A program made the position numbers and the translations under genes. DNA of 64,000 bases from Caulobacter sp. BP25 (GTDB lineage Bacteria > Pseudomonadota > Alphaproteobacteria > Caulobacterales > Caulobacteraceae): contig NZ_PEGH01000013.1 of assembly GCF_002737755.1 (NCBI RefSeq), positions 1-64,000 on the forward strand, read 5' to 3'. The notes beneath the pieces are model-generated. The model made no database searches and was not told the origin of the DNA. It saw only the letters and a list, made by a program, of their open reading frames with translations. Shown here piece after piece: positions 17,600 to 25,776 of the stretch (position 1 is its first letter; each line of letters opens with the position of its first letter).

Positions 17600-18553
17600 A
17601 TGCACTCGACCCCGAACCTCTACGACTACTGGCCCTACAGGGACCGCCCCAAGATCGTATGGCCGGAGGGCAAGAAGCTGGCCTTCTGGATCGCGCCGAA
17701 CATCGAGTTCTACGAGTTCGACCCGCCCAAGAACCCCTCGCGCGGCGGCTGGCCCAAGCCGGCGCCCGACGTCGTCGGCTACTCCCAGCGCGACTGGGGC
17801 AACCGCGTCGGCCACTGGCGGCTGATGGAGATGATGGACCGCTACGGCATGCGCGGTTCGATCTCGCTGTCGACGGCTCTGATCGACCACCATCCCGAGA
17901 TCATCGAGGCCTGCGTCGCGCGGAACTGGGAGTTCTTCTCGCACGGCATCTATAACACCCGCTATTCGTACGGCATGACCGAGGCGCAGGAACGCGCGGT
18001 GATCGAGGACTCGATCCGCTCGATCCAGGCCGCGACCGGACAGCGAATCCGGGGCTACCTCGCGCCGGCCCTCACCCACACCGAGCGGACCTTCGAGCTC
18101 CTGGGCGAGTACGACTTCTGGTACACTTGCGACCTCTTCCAGGACGACCAGCCCCAGCCGATCAAGACCCGCCAGGGTCAGGTGATCTCGATGCCCTACT
18201 CGCTCGAGGTCAATGACGTGATCACCTACGGCCAACAGGGCATGGACCCGTGGCGCTATGCCGACGTGCTCAAGCGTCACTTCGACCAGCTGCTGGCCGA
18301 GGGCGAGGAGAGCGGCACGGTGATGTGCATTCCGCTGCACGCCTATCTGGTCAGCCAGCCCCATCGCATGGGCCCGTTCGAAGAGGCGTTGAAACACATC
18401 GCCACTCACGCCGACGACGTGTGGATCACCACGGCGGCCGAAATCGCCGGCTACTATCGCCAGACCTATTGGGACCAGACACTGGCCGACATCCAAGGCC
18501 GCGGCCTCGCCACGGGCGGCTTCGGCTTCGCGCCCCAGGAGGACAAGGCATGA
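17600..18553 (+). CDS. PuuE-type NodB-fold amidohydrolase (copy a)
   Basis: The 317-residue protein has the polysaccharide-deacetylase (NodB) barrel in the PuuE arrangement. Motif 1 is PNIEFYEF with Glu instead of the usual DD metal pair. YSQRDWGNRVGHWRLMEMMDRYGMR is the conserved PuuE-group stretch, and WEFFSHGIYNTRY carries the motif 2 His. Relatives are allantoinase PuuE and bacterial cyclic imidases, which open a ring amide or imide; PuuE-type allantoinase is described as metal-independent. It follows LeuD by 22 bp and overlaps copy b by 4 bp. Opening an imide to a half-amide for the amidase at 19501 is a coherent inference. Confidence 0.85.
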   Translation: MHSTPNLYDYWPYRDRPKIVWPEGKKLAFWIAPNIEFYEFDPPKNPSRGGWPKPAPDVVGYSQRDWGNRVGHWRLMEMMDRYGMRGSISLSTALIDHHPEIIEACVARNWEFFSHGIYNTRYSYGMTEAQERAVIEDSIRSIQAATGQRIRGYLAPALTHTERTFELLGEYDFWYTCDLFQDDQPQPIKTRQGQVISMPYSLEVNDVITYGQQGMDPWRYADVLKRHFDQLLAEGEESGTVMCIPLHAYLVSQPHRMGPFEEALKHIATHADDVWITTAAEIAGYYRQTYWDQTLADIQGRGLATGGFGFAPQEDKA

Positions 18554-19473
18554 GCCTCCCCGACGACTATCTTGTCTATCCCAAGCGCCAGTACGGCATG
18601 GACCAGGCTCTCTACGCCTGGCGTCCTTCGGACAAGCGCGCGCCCGTCGCCTGGCCCGAAGGCAAGGCCGTGGCCGCCATGATCGTCGTGCCGATCGAGC
18701 ATCATATGCTCAACCCGACCGGCAAGCCGTTCAAGCATCCGGGCGCGATGGTCACGCCCTATCCGGACCTGCGTCACTTCACGACGCGCGACTACGGCAA
18801 TCGCGTCGGCGTCTTCCGGATTCTCAAGGCGCTGAAAGCCGCCGGCGCCAGGGCGACCTTCCCGATCAATGCGGTGCTGCTGGACAAGGTCCGACCGCTG
18901 GTCGACGCCATTCTGGAGGACGGTCACGAGATCGCCGCCTATGGCGTGGACACCGACCACATCCACTGGGGCGGCCTGGACCGTGAGACCGAGACGGCCT
19001 GGATCGACGAGACCAAGGGCCTGTTCGCCAAGGCGGGTCTGTCGCCCCGCGTGTGGCTAAGCCCCGCGCGCCAGCAGTCGTTCTCGACGCTGGAGCTGCT
19101 GGCCCAGGCCGGCTTCGAGACCTGCCTGGATTGGGAGCAGGACTCCGTTCCGGTCCGCATGGCCACGCCCGGCGGCGACATCATCGGCGCGCCCCTGTCC
19201 AACGAGTTGGATGACCGACTTCTGCTGGCCGACCGCAAGCAGGACGAGGCGGTCTGGAGTCGTCAGATCCTGGAAGCGGTCGCCTGGAGCAAAGCCGAAG
19301 CGCCGCGCTTTGGCGGCCAGGTCGTAGGCTTCACCCTGACGCCCTATGTCACGGGCCAGCCCTTCCGCTCGGCCGCCGTGGCGGACTTGCTGAAAGCGCT
19401 CACCGCCGACGGCGGCGTCTGGACCGCAACGGCGTCCCAGATCGTCGACGCCTGGGCCGCCGCCCAGCCCTAA
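18550..19473 (+). CDS. PuuE-type NodB-fold amidohydrolase (copy b)
   Basis: The 307-residue protein overlaps copy a by ATGA. It keeps the group features TTRDYGNRVGVFRILKALKAAG and GHEIAAYGVDTDHIHWG, and VPIEHHML at motif 1, but is clearly diverged from copy a. Adjacent divergent NodB-type genes could be two subunits of one enzyme or two enzymes of different specificity. The C-terminal region lacks the extra tail of copy a. Confidence 0.82.
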   Translation: MSLPDDYLVYPKRQYGMDQALYAWRPSDKRAPVAWPEGKAVAAMIVVPIEHHMLNPTGKPFKHPGAMVTPYPDLRHFTTRDYGNRVGVFRILKALKAAGARATFPINAVLLDKVRPLVDAILEDGHEIAAYGVDTDHIHWGGLDRETETAWIDETKGLFAKAGLSPRVWLSPARQQSFSTLELLAQAGFETCLDWEQDSVPVRMATPGGDIIGAPLSNELDDRLLLADRKQDEAVWSRQILEAVAWSKAEAPRFGGQVVGFTLTPYVTGQPFRSAAVADLLKALTADGGVWTATASQIVDAWAAAQP

Positions 19474-19500
19474 CCTCAAGTACGCGCTCCGGAGGTCGTC

Positions 19501-20208
19501 ATGACCAAAGACCTGAAGTTCGAACCGACCATGGTTCGCGAGAACAAGACCGCCCGCGAGCTCTATGAGGCGGTGAAGGCCAATCCGGCGCGGGCGCGCT
19601 TCGGGTTCGGCGAGAAGCTGGCGATCGTCAACATCGACTTCCAGCAGGCCTACACGCGGCCCGACCTGTTCCCGAAGTCGGCCTATGTGACCCATCCGGA
19701 TCAGATCGCCTTCACCAACCAGATCTCGCGTCTGGCGCGCGGCGCCGGCATGCCGGTGGTCTGGACCCGGGTGGCCTACAAGGAAGACGGCGGCGACGCC
19801 GGCGTCTGGGGCACGCGCACCGACACGCCCGACAGCCTGCAGAACATCAAGTACGACAGCCCGCGCCACCAGTTCGACCCACGCGTCGAGATCGACGAGC
19901 ACGTGGACCTGGTCTTCACCAAGCGCATGCCCAGCGCCTTCTTCGAGAGCCAGCTGCAGAGCTATCTGGTCTGGCACAAGGTCGACACGGTGGTGATCAC
20001 CGGCGGCTCGACCTCGGGCTGCGTACGGGCCACTGGCGTGGAGTCACTGTCGCGCGGTTATCGCACGATCGTCCCTGAAGAATGCGTGGCCGACAAGCAC
20101 GAGAGCTACCACTACGCCAACCTGACCGACCTGCAGCTCAAGTACGCCGACGTGGTTGAGGTGGCCGAGGTCATCGCCTGGCTGGAGGCGCGTCAGTTAG
20201 GCGCCTGA
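19501..20208 (+). CDS. Isochorismatase-fold cysteine amidohydrolase (copy 1)
   Basis: The 235-residue protein shows the cysteine-hydrolase triad: Asp46 in VNIDFQQA, Lys141 in FTKRMPSAFF and Cys174 in GSTSGCVRATGVES, where the TSGCVRAT block is typical of N-carbamoylsarcosine amidase and maleamate amidase. It hydrolyses a linear amide or carbamoyl group, releasing ammonia. It ends the operon after two ring-opening PuuE-type enzymes, so its likely substrate is the half-amide they produce. A diverged paralogue lies at 34637-35272. Confidence 0.9.
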   Translation: MTKDLKFEPTMVRENKTARELYEAVKANPARARFGFGEKLAIVNIDFQQAYTRPDLFPKSAYVTHPDQIAFTNQISRLARGAGMPVVWTRVAYKEDGGDAGVWGTRTDTPDSLQNIKYDSPRHQFDPRVEIDEHVDLVFTKRMPSAFFESQLQSYLVWHKVDTVVITGGSTSGCVRATGVESLSRGYRTIVPEECVADKHESYHYANLTDLQLKYADVVEVAEVIAWLEARQLGA

Positions 20209-20278
20209 AGCCTGAATAACGGGCGTCTTGGCTAAGCGGAGCTTCAGGCTTGCGTCCGCACGTGAGACCTCGCAAAAA

Positions 20279-20296
20279 TGATATAAAATTATGTCT
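20279..20296. promoter_or_regulatory. Operator-like inverted repeat, motif 1 (site 5)
   Basis: The site reads TGATATA-AAAT-TATGTCT, 26 bp upstream of the MFS carrier start at 20323. The last base of the right half departs from the consensus. Confidence 0.7.
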
Positions 20297-20322
20297 TTTG
20301 GACAAGGGAGGGTCGAAGCGTC

Positions 20323-21600
20323 ATGACCCGTCAGGACAACGAATTCGCCAAGGGCTGGCCCTACGTGCTCTGCGCTCTGCTTGGCGTCGGCATAGGCCTT
20401 GGTCCGGTGCCCTTCTACACCATCGGGATGGTGGCGCCGCATCTGGCCAAGACGTTCGGCTGGTCGTTCTCGGAGATCATGCTGGGCCTGCCCGTCATGA
20501 CCTTCGCGGCTCTGCTGGCCGGGCCCGTGATTGGCATTCTGGCGGACAAGTTCGGCGTGCGTCGCGTCGCCCTGATCTCGGTCGTGATCTTCAGCCTCTC
20601 GTACATGGCGTTCGGCCTGTCCAATGGCTCTCTCCCCCTCTATCTGCTCACCTGGACGGTGATGGCCATTGGCGGCGCGGGCACCCTGCCCATGACCTGG
20701 ACGCGGCCAATCAGCGCCCACTTCCGTCGCCAGCGCGGTCTGGCCCTAGGTTTCGCCCTGATGGGCACCGGCCTCTTCGGCTTCCTGATCAAGCCATTCG
20801 CCGCCTGGCTGATCGCCGAGCACGGTTGGCGCTCGACCTATTTCGTGATCGGCGCCCTACCCCTGCTGATCACGCTTCCGGTCGCTCTGAAGTTCTTCCA
20901 CGACATCAAGCCCGATGCGACAAGCCAGCCCGAGGCCAGTAAGGCCGCCGCCGACGGCTTGACGCTGAAGGAGGCCCTCAAGACCTGGCGCTTCTGGGCC
21001 ATCTGGCTGGCCTTCGTGCCGATCGCCTTCGCCACGTCCGGCCCGATTCCGAATATGGAGAACCTGCTGAAGGCCCAAGGCTTTGACTTGGCGCAGATCG
21101 TCAGCCTGGCCCCGCTGATCGGGCTCTCGGTGATCGTCGGCCGCCTGCTGGGCGGCTGGCTGATCGACCACTTCTGGGCGCCGGGCGTGGCCATGGCGCT
21201 ACTCAGCGTCTCGGCCCTTGGCTGTGTCGCCCTGGCCCAACCGGGCGCTGGCTATGGCCATGCCTTCTTCGCGATCTGCATGATCGGCTTCGCGGCCGGT
21301 ATGGAATATGACCTACTAGCGTATCTGACGGCCCGTTACTTCGGCCTGCGCGGCTACGCTTCGATCTACGGCGCGCTCTATGGCGCTTACGCCCTAGGCG
21401 CCGGTGTGGCGCCGGTCGCCTATGGCGCGGTGTTCGACAAGACCGGCGGCTATGGCGCCGCGCTCTGGCTATCGGCCGTGCTTCTGGTGCTGGGCGCTCT
21501 CGTCCTGCTGACTCTGGGCCGCTATCGGCGCGAGGCAGAGCCTGAGACCTCCGTCACCGAGGACGTCGCCCGGAGCGCCAACCATGCGCCAGCGTCGTGA
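20323..21600 (+). CDS. MFS transporter, 12 TM, OFA/monocarboxylate-like
   Basis: The 425-residue protein has twelve hydrophobic segments in two six-helix halves. Between TM2 and TM3 lies GILADKFGVRRVALIS, the classic MFS GxxxDRxGRR-type loop, and a similar loop (GRLLGGWLIDHFWAP) opens the second half. The layout with GLGPVPFYTIGMVAPHLAKTFGWSFSE is like the oxalate/formate antiporter and monocarboxylate porter groups. Operator site 5 lies just upstream, so it is presumably co-regulated and moves the substrate or a carboxylate intermediate across the inner membrane. Confidence 0.9.
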   Translation: MTRQDNEFAKGWPYVLCALLGVGIGLGPVPFYTIGMVAPHLAKTFGWSFSEIMLGLPVMTFAALLAGPVIGILADKFGVRRVALISVVIFSLSYMAFGLSNGSLPLYLLTWTVMAIGGAGTLPMTWTRPISAHFRRQRGLALGFALMGTGLFGFLIKPFAAWLIAEHGWRSTYFVIGALPLLITLPVALKFFHDIKPDATSQPEASKAAADGLTLKEALKTWRFWAIWLAFVPIAFATSGPIPNMENLLKAQGFDLAQIVSLAPLIGLSVIVGRLLGGWLIDHFWAPGVAMALLSVSALGCVALAQPGAGYGHAFFAICMIGFAAGMEYDLLAYLTARYFGLRGYASIYGALYGAYALGAGVAPVAYGAVFDKTGGYGAALWLSAVLLVLGALVLLTLGRYRREAEPETSVTEDVARSANHAPAS

Positions 21601-21611
21601 GCACAAAGAAG

Positions 21612-21640
21612 AAGGGCGGCGTCTCAGGACGCCGCCCTTT
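21612..21640. terminator. Bidirectional rho-independent terminator
   Basis: AAGGGCGGCGTC and GACGCCGCCCTT pair around a TCAG loop, with T-run on the plus strand and A-rich flank on the left. It separates the convergent MFS and cytochrome c genes. Confidence 0.9.
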
Positions 21641-21662
21641 CCATTTTCCGCTCCGAAGACCG

Positions 21663-22046
21663 CTACTTCAGGGTCTTCAAATAGGCGATGACATCGGCGC
21701 GGCGCTTCGGATCGGGAACACCCGCGAAAGCCATGGAGGTCCCCGTGGCGAACTTGGTCGGACGGGTCAGCCACAGATCCAGCTTGGCGTCGTCCCACTT
21801 GCCCTGCGTACCGCTCAAGGCCTTCGAATAATGCGAATAGCCCGGACGGCTGGCGATCTTGGCCCCGTAGATCCCATGCAGGCTTGGCCCCATGCGAGAC
21901 GGCCCCTTGGCGTCGACCGAGTGACAGGCTTGGCACTGAATGAAGGCCTTCTTGCCGGCCTGGGCGTCGCCGACCACCTGGGCCATGGCGGAAACGGGAA
22001 GAGAAACAGCGCCGCATGCGGCGAGGACTATCAAGACCGATTTCAT
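21663..22046 (-). CDS. Class I c-type cytochrome, periplasmic
   Basis: The 127-residue protein has a signal peptide (cleavage near VSAMAQ). A haem-binding CQACH follows at residues 38-42, and a GTSMAFAG segment supplies the distal Met105. The length and the PSLHGIYGAKIAS segment fit a cytochrome c2/c550-type electron carrier. It could accept electrons from the membrane protein at 24137, the FAD-linked oxidases or the Tat-exported amine oxidase, but none of these links is shown by the sequence. Confidence 0.93.
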   Translation of the reverse strand: MKSVLIVLAACGAVSLPVSAMAQVVGDAQAGKKAFIQCQACHSVDAKGPSRMGPSLHGIYGAKIASRPGYSHYSKALSGTQGKWDDAKLDLWLTRPTKFATGTSMAFAGVPDPKRRADVIAYLKTLK

Positions 22047-22076
22047 CGAATTCGCACTCGTTACGGTGACGCCGCC

Positions 22077-22193
22077 TTAGAGGGGCTCGTGGCTTTTTTC
22101 ATCATGAGGCGTCGCGACGAGACCGCACACAGCGACGGTCGCGAAGCCGAGGATCAGGAACTCCAAGAACGACTTCAACACAATGAGCCTCAT
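22077..22193 (-). CDS. Possible small single-pass membrane protein
   Basis: A 38-codon frame encodes MRLIVLKSFLEFLILGFATV followed by AVCGLVATPHDEKSHEPL, that is, one hydrophobic helix and a short charged tail. The gene lies directly upstream of the cytochrome c gene on the same strand. No clear ribosome-binding site precedes the ATG, so it may be chance. Confidence 0.3.
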   Translation of the reverse strand: MRLIVLKSFLEFLILGFATVAVCGLVATPHDEKSHEPL

Positions 22194-22258
22194 CAACTGG
22201 AGCCTATGCTTGCCAAGTATGACCACACAGCGACTCTGCACCATGCTCGGGCGCGTGA

Positions 22259-22275
22259 AAGTCGCCAGGTGGATA
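22259..22275. promoter_or_regulatory. Motif 2 palindrome (site H)
   Basis: The site reads AAGTCG-CCAGG-TGGATA, 107 bp upstream of the enoyl-CoA hydratase start. The right half fits the CGGATA pattern; the left half is weak. Confidence 0.4.
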
Positions 22276-22381
22276 GAGCCGCTCACCACGGACTGGGAAG
22301 CTTGTTCGATGGACGCCGCTCGCTCCGCGGCAGTGTAAAAAAGCGTCAGTTTCGCCCCATGAAACCACCGAGTTCAGGACA

Positions 22382-23173
22382 ATGATCGAGACCTTCGCGG
22401 ACGGCGCACTGACGCTAGAGATCTTTCAGCAACACGCCGTCCTGACCCTGGATCAGCCCGCGCGCAAGAACGCGATGAGCCAGGCGATGTGGCGCGCCCT
22501 CCCAGAGGCGCTCGCGACCGTCGACCGCTCGTCGGCCAAGGTTCTGGTCTTGACCGGCGCCGGCGGTGTGTTTTCGGCGGGCGCGGACATCAGTGAATTC
22601 GAGCGCGTTTGGGCCAATGCCGAGAGCGCCCAGGCCTATGCCGAGCTGATCACCCAGGCCGTCAACGCCCTTTCCGACTTCTCCAAGCCGACCTTGGCGG
22701 CGGTACGCGGCCCTTGCGTGGGCGGCGGCATGGCCCTGGCCCTGGCTTGCGATCTTCGCGTCGCCGATAGCTCCGCCCGCTTCGGCATCACGCCGGCCAA
22801 GCTGGGCCTCGTCTATTCGCTCGAGGACACCAAGCGGCTGGTCGACGCGGTAGGCCCCGCCAACGCCAAGGACATCCTGTTCACGGGCCGTATTCTCGAC
22901 GCCGAGGAAGCCCGAGCCATCGGCCTGCTCAACCTCGTCGTTCCGCCGGAGAGCTTCGACGCGGCGCTTCAGACGAAGGTCGACCAGATCGCCGCCGCCT
23001 CGCAATGGAGCACGCGCGGGATAAAGGCGATCATCGGTCTGATCCTGGCAGGACAGAGCCGCGACGACGACCGCACCCGCGCCGCCTTCCTGGAAGCCAC
23101 GCAAGCCGCCGATTTCCAGGAGGGCCGCGCGGCCTTTCTCGAGAAGCGTAAGCCCAACTTCCCCTTCCGCTAG
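22382..23173 (+). CDS. Enoyl-CoA hydratase/isomerase family protein
   Basis: The 263-residue protein has the crotonase fold. LTGAGGVFSAGADISEF provides the first oxyanion-hole residue and RGPCVGGGMALALACDLRVA the second. The place of the hydratase Glu near residue 135 is filled by KLGLVYSLEDTKRL, so the exact reaction (hydration, isomerisation or hydrolysis) is unclear. It is followed after 27 bp by a PuuE-type gene on the same strand, and together they form a short unit ending in the terminator at 24084. Confidence 0.9.
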   Translation: MIETFADGALTLEIFQQHAVLTLDQPARKNAMSQAMWRALPEALATVDRSSAKVLVLTGAGGVFSAGADISEFERVWANAESAQAYAELITQAVNALSDFSKPTLAAVRGPCVGGGMALALACDLRVADSSARFGITPAKLGLVYSLEDTKRLVDAVGPANAKDILFTGRILDAEEARAIGLLNLVVPPESFDAALQTKVDQIAAASQWSTRGIKAIIGLILAGQSRDDDRTRAAFLEATQAADFQEGRAAFLEKRKPNFPFR

Positions 23174-23200
23174 CCGACACCGACGTTTCCGGAGTTTCCC

Positions 23201-24061
23201 ATGTCCACCGCCCGCAGATGGCCCGAGGGCCAACGCCTCGCCCTATCCATCGTCGTCAATGTCGAGGAAGGGTCCGAACGCTCGATCGCCCGCGGCGACA
23301 AGGGCATGGAGGCGGTCGACGAACTGGGCATGTTCGTCAAGGATCCGATCCGCAACTATCCCAACGAGAGCAACTACCAGTTCGGCCTGAAGGTCGGCGC
23401 GCGGCGCGTTCTCGATATCCTGGCCAAGCACGGGGCCAAATCCACCTGGACCATCTGCGCTCAGTCTCTGGAGGGCGAACCCGATCTAGCCAAGGCCATC
23501 GTCGCCGCGGGCCACGAGCCCTGCAGCCACGGTTATCGCTGGCAGTTCCAGTACAAGATGGACGAGACGGCCGAGCGGGCCTTCATCCGCAAGGCAGCGG
23601 ACTCGATCGAGGCCACGACGGGCCAGCGCCCGGTCGGCTGGCTGAGCCGCTATCTGACGACCGACAACACCCGCCGGCTGCTGGCCGAGGAGGGCTTCCT
23701 CTACAGCATGGACGACTTCTCGGATGAGTATCCGTTCTGGGATGCGCCCGACGGCAAGCCGATCGTGGTGATCCCCTACCAGATCGACACCAACGACATG
23801 AAGATGTGGAGCGATCCGGCCTATACGGCGCGAGACTGGCTGGACTACGCCATCGACAGCTTCGACACCCTCTACGCCGAGGGCGGCGAACATCCGGCCA
23901 TACTGTCGATCGGCCTGCACCTGCGCATCATCGGCCGCCCCGGTCGCTCCTGGGCGCTGGATAAGCTGCTCCAGCACGCCAACGCCAAGCCCGGCGTCTG
24001 GATCGCGACCCGGCGTGAGATCGGTGAGCACTTCGCGAGAATGTCGCCCTATCCAGGCTGA
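23201..24061 (+). CDS. PuuE-type NodB-fold amidohydrolase (copy c)
   Basis: The 286-residue protein is the member of the four that looks closest to allantoinase PuuE and the cyclic imidases: SIVVNVEEGSERSIARGD matches the NYEEGGE-type motif, followed by YGLKVGARRVLDILAKHG-like sequence and PCSHGYRWQFQYKMDE. NYPNESNYQFG and HLRIIGRPGRSWALDKLL complete the pocket region. It probably opens a cyclic imide or ureide. The preceding enoyl-CoA hydratase gene is in the same transcription unit. Confidence 0.87.
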   Translation: MSTARRWPEGQRLALSIVVNVEEGSERSIARGDKGMEAVDELGMFVKDPIRNYPNESNYQFGLKVGARRVLDILAKHGAKSTWTICAQSLEGEPDLAKAIVAAGHEPCSHGYRWQFQYKMDETAERAFIRKAADSIEATTGQRPVGWLSRYLTTDNTRRLLAEEGFLYSMDDFSDEYPFWDAPDGKPIVVIPYQIDTNDMKMWSDPAYTARDWLDYAIDSFDTLYAEGGEHPAILSIGLHLRIIGRPGRSWALDKLLQHANAKPGVWIATRREIGEHFARMSPYPG

Positions 24062-24083
24062 TCGCCGCGTCTTCCGCGCATAG

Positions 24084-24117
24084 AAAACGCCCGGTGGGAC
24101 CTTCCGCCGGGCGTTTT
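24084..24117. terminator. Bidirectional rho-independent terminator
   Basis: AAAACGCCCGG pairs exactly with CCGGGCGTTTT around a 12-nt loop, between the convergent genes ending at 24061 and 24137. Confidence 0.88.
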
Positions 24118-24136
24118 GCCGTTCACGCCGGCGCTT

Positions 24137-24817
24137 CTAGAAGGGCTTGGTGGCGCCCAGGAAACAGACGCCCGCGATCGTGATCCAGTAGACATAGGCC
24201 ATCAGGCGGGCCAGCACGATCTCGCGTTCCAGCGCGGCCTCTTCGGCGGGATTGGGACCTTCGGCCAGGCGACGGAAACGAACCGTCCAGGCGCGCATGA
24301 CGAAGCGCAGGCCAAGGCCGATGATCAGGGTGAAGCCGTACAGCGTCAGCTTGGCCGGGTACCACAGGGTCCCGGGACCGGCCTCCAGCGGACCATGGCC
24401 CAGCATCGAAGAGACGCCCACGATGAAGATCAACGGGATCAGGACGTAGCGCAGGCCTTCGTCGATCTTGGTCAGACGGATGCCCAGGTCGGATTCGCGC
24501 GCCAGGAACGCGCTCCAGGTCAGACAAAGCCAGGCCGCGAAAGCGATCCACATGCCAACCAGGAAGCCGCCGCCATAGGGCTGAATCCCATAGATGTGGC
24601 CCATGTGCAGGCCCAGCGGCAGCAGCAAGATGATCCCCGTGCGCGCCAGGATGTCGATCCGATAGGCCGTCTCCAGGTGGCGACGTCGCTCCTCCAGCGA
24701 GAGCTTGCGGTTGACGATGTTGTACGACGTCTGGAAGACGCCCCACTCGCCGCCAAGCCAGTAGACCATCGCCAGGATGTGAACCCAGCGCAGCACATCC
24801 AGTTCGTTCAGGTTCAT
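24137..24817 (-). CDS. Polytopic inner-membrane protein, PuuD/CopD-like
   Basis: The 226-residue protein has five or six hydrophobic helices. The first carries RWVHILAMVYWLGGEW, a W-x-H-x(6)-WxG pattern like the membrane domains of urate hydroxylase PuuD and CopD, and later LGLHMGHIYG adds two more His. These His could bind haem or copper. It has no cytochrome c domain of its own, unlike PuuD; a free cytochrome c is encoded at 21663. ATG 24817 follows GGAGG, and operator site 6 abuts this Shine-Dalgarno. The family call is tentative. Confidence 0.7.
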   Translation of the reverse strand: MNLNELDVLRWVHILAMVYWLGGEWGVFQTSYNIVNRKLSLEERRRHLETAYRIDILARTGIILLLPLGLHMGHIYGIQPYGGGFLVGMWIAFAAWLCLTWSAFLARESDLGIRLTKIDEGLRYVLIPLIFIVGVSSMLGHGPLEAGPGTLWYPAKLTLYGFTLIIGLGLRFVMRAWTVRFRRLAEGPNPAEEAALEREIVLARLMAYVYWITIAGVCFLGATKPF

Positions 24818-24827
24818 CGCCCCCTCC

Positions 24828-24845
24828 TGATATAATAATATATCA
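24828..24845. promoter_or_regulatory. Operator-like inverted repeat, motif 1 (site 6, perfect)
   Basis: The site reads TGATATA-ATAA-TATATCA, a perfect 7-4-7 inverted repeat. It ends 11 bp from the start codon of the membrane-protein gene at 24817 and touches its ribosome-binding site, a place suited to repression. Confidence 0.8.
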
Positions 24846-24910
24846 TTATCACTCGAAGGAGGTGCAGCGCTCAAGCGAAAAGCCCCTACCTCTGGCAGGG
24901 AAATTCAACC

Positions 24911-25765
24911 TCACCGCAGAGTGAGTTCGCCGACGGCGTCCTTTCCGATCGCGGCGGTCAGCGCGGCGGCGGCCTTGCGATCCCCCGCGCCATAGGCGGC
25001 GAGGAACTGGGCGGAGATCTCCACGCCCCGTTTCAGGCCCTCGCTTTGGGCTGGAACGTCGCGTTCCGGGCGGCAGATCAGGTGACCGAAGTAGTGGTCC
25101 ACCCCTTCAAGCACCAAGCCGTACTTGTCGCCCGGCGGGGCGTTCTCGAACGCGGCGAGATGGACCCGCCAGTCCGGCGCGCCCGGCGGCACGTCCAGGG
25201 TTCCCGTCTGGATCAGGGCGGGCCTGGCCAGGCTCTTGAACCCTTCGGCCGAGATCAGGCCCGGCGTCACGCCCGGCGGCGAGAAGGCCACCACCGCCTT
25301 GATCGTCGCATCCGACAGAGACCCTTCGAAGCCTGCCGGACGCTCGGCGGCGGCGCCGCCAAGCGTCAAGGCGACAAGGGCACCGTAGGAGTGACCCGCG
25401 GCGATGTAAGGCTTGCCGCCCGCGAAAGCCTTGGCCAAGGCGCGCATGTCCAGCAGCCGCGCCTTCCAGCTGTCGGCCATGCCATACTTGGCGCGATCGG
25501 GATGGTCGGTGGAGTCGACATGCAGGGGCGCGGCGATATCGAAACCAGCGGCGCGCCAGGGCTCCAGCAGATTCACGTACTTGCCGGGAGCCGACAGCGC
25601 ACCATGCGAGAAAAGGATCAAGCCCTTCGGCTTGCCCGACGCCTTCCAGACGCTGACCTGGACCTGGCGACCGTCATCGGTGGTCAGGGTCCGCAGGGAC
25701 GCAGCCATGGCCGGCGCGGCGGCCAGCGTGGCGACAGCCGCCAGAAGGGATCGACGATCGATCAT
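24911..25765 (-). CDS. Tat-exported alpha/beta hydrolase (dienelactone-hydrolase/PAF-acetylhydrolase-like)
   Basis: The 284-residue protein begins MIDRRSLLAAVATLAAAPAMA, a Tat-type signal with paired Arg. The mature part has LFSHGALSAPGKY (oxyanion region), GHSYGALVALTLGG (canonical GxSxG nucleophile) and a C-terminal GVDHYFGH with the catalytic His. It is therefore a normal serine esterase or lipase-like hydrolase in the periplasm. ATG 25765 starts the signal and lies 11 bp after the DUF1838 stop. The pairing of a DUF1838 protein with a Tat-exported hydrolase recurs at 28032-30013. Confidence 0.87.
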   Translation of the reverse strand: MIDRRSLLAAVATLAAAPAMAASLRTLTTDDGRQVQVSVWKASGKPKGLILFSHGALSAPGKYVNLLEPWRAAGFDIAAPLHVDSTDHPDRAKYGMADSWKARLLDMRALAKAFAGGKPYIAAGHSYGALVALTLGGAAAERPAGFEGSLSDATIKAVVAFSPPGVTPGLISAEGFKSLARPALIQTGTLDVPPGAPDWRVHLAAFENAPPGDKYGLVLEGVDHYFGHLICRPERDVPAQSEGLKRGVEISAQFLAAYGAGDRKAAAALTAAIGKDAVGELTLR

Positions 25766-25776
25766 CACGCCCTCTC

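Larger units (their letters stand above)
22047..22381. other. Intergenic region of 335 bp before the enoyl-CoA hydratase gene
   Basis: The region holds the likely promoter of the cytochrome c gene (minus), a possible 38-codon minus-strand ORF at 22077-22193 and a motif 2 site at 22259-22275 that could serve the plus-strand unit starting at 22382. Nothing else is recognisable. Confidence 0.5.
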
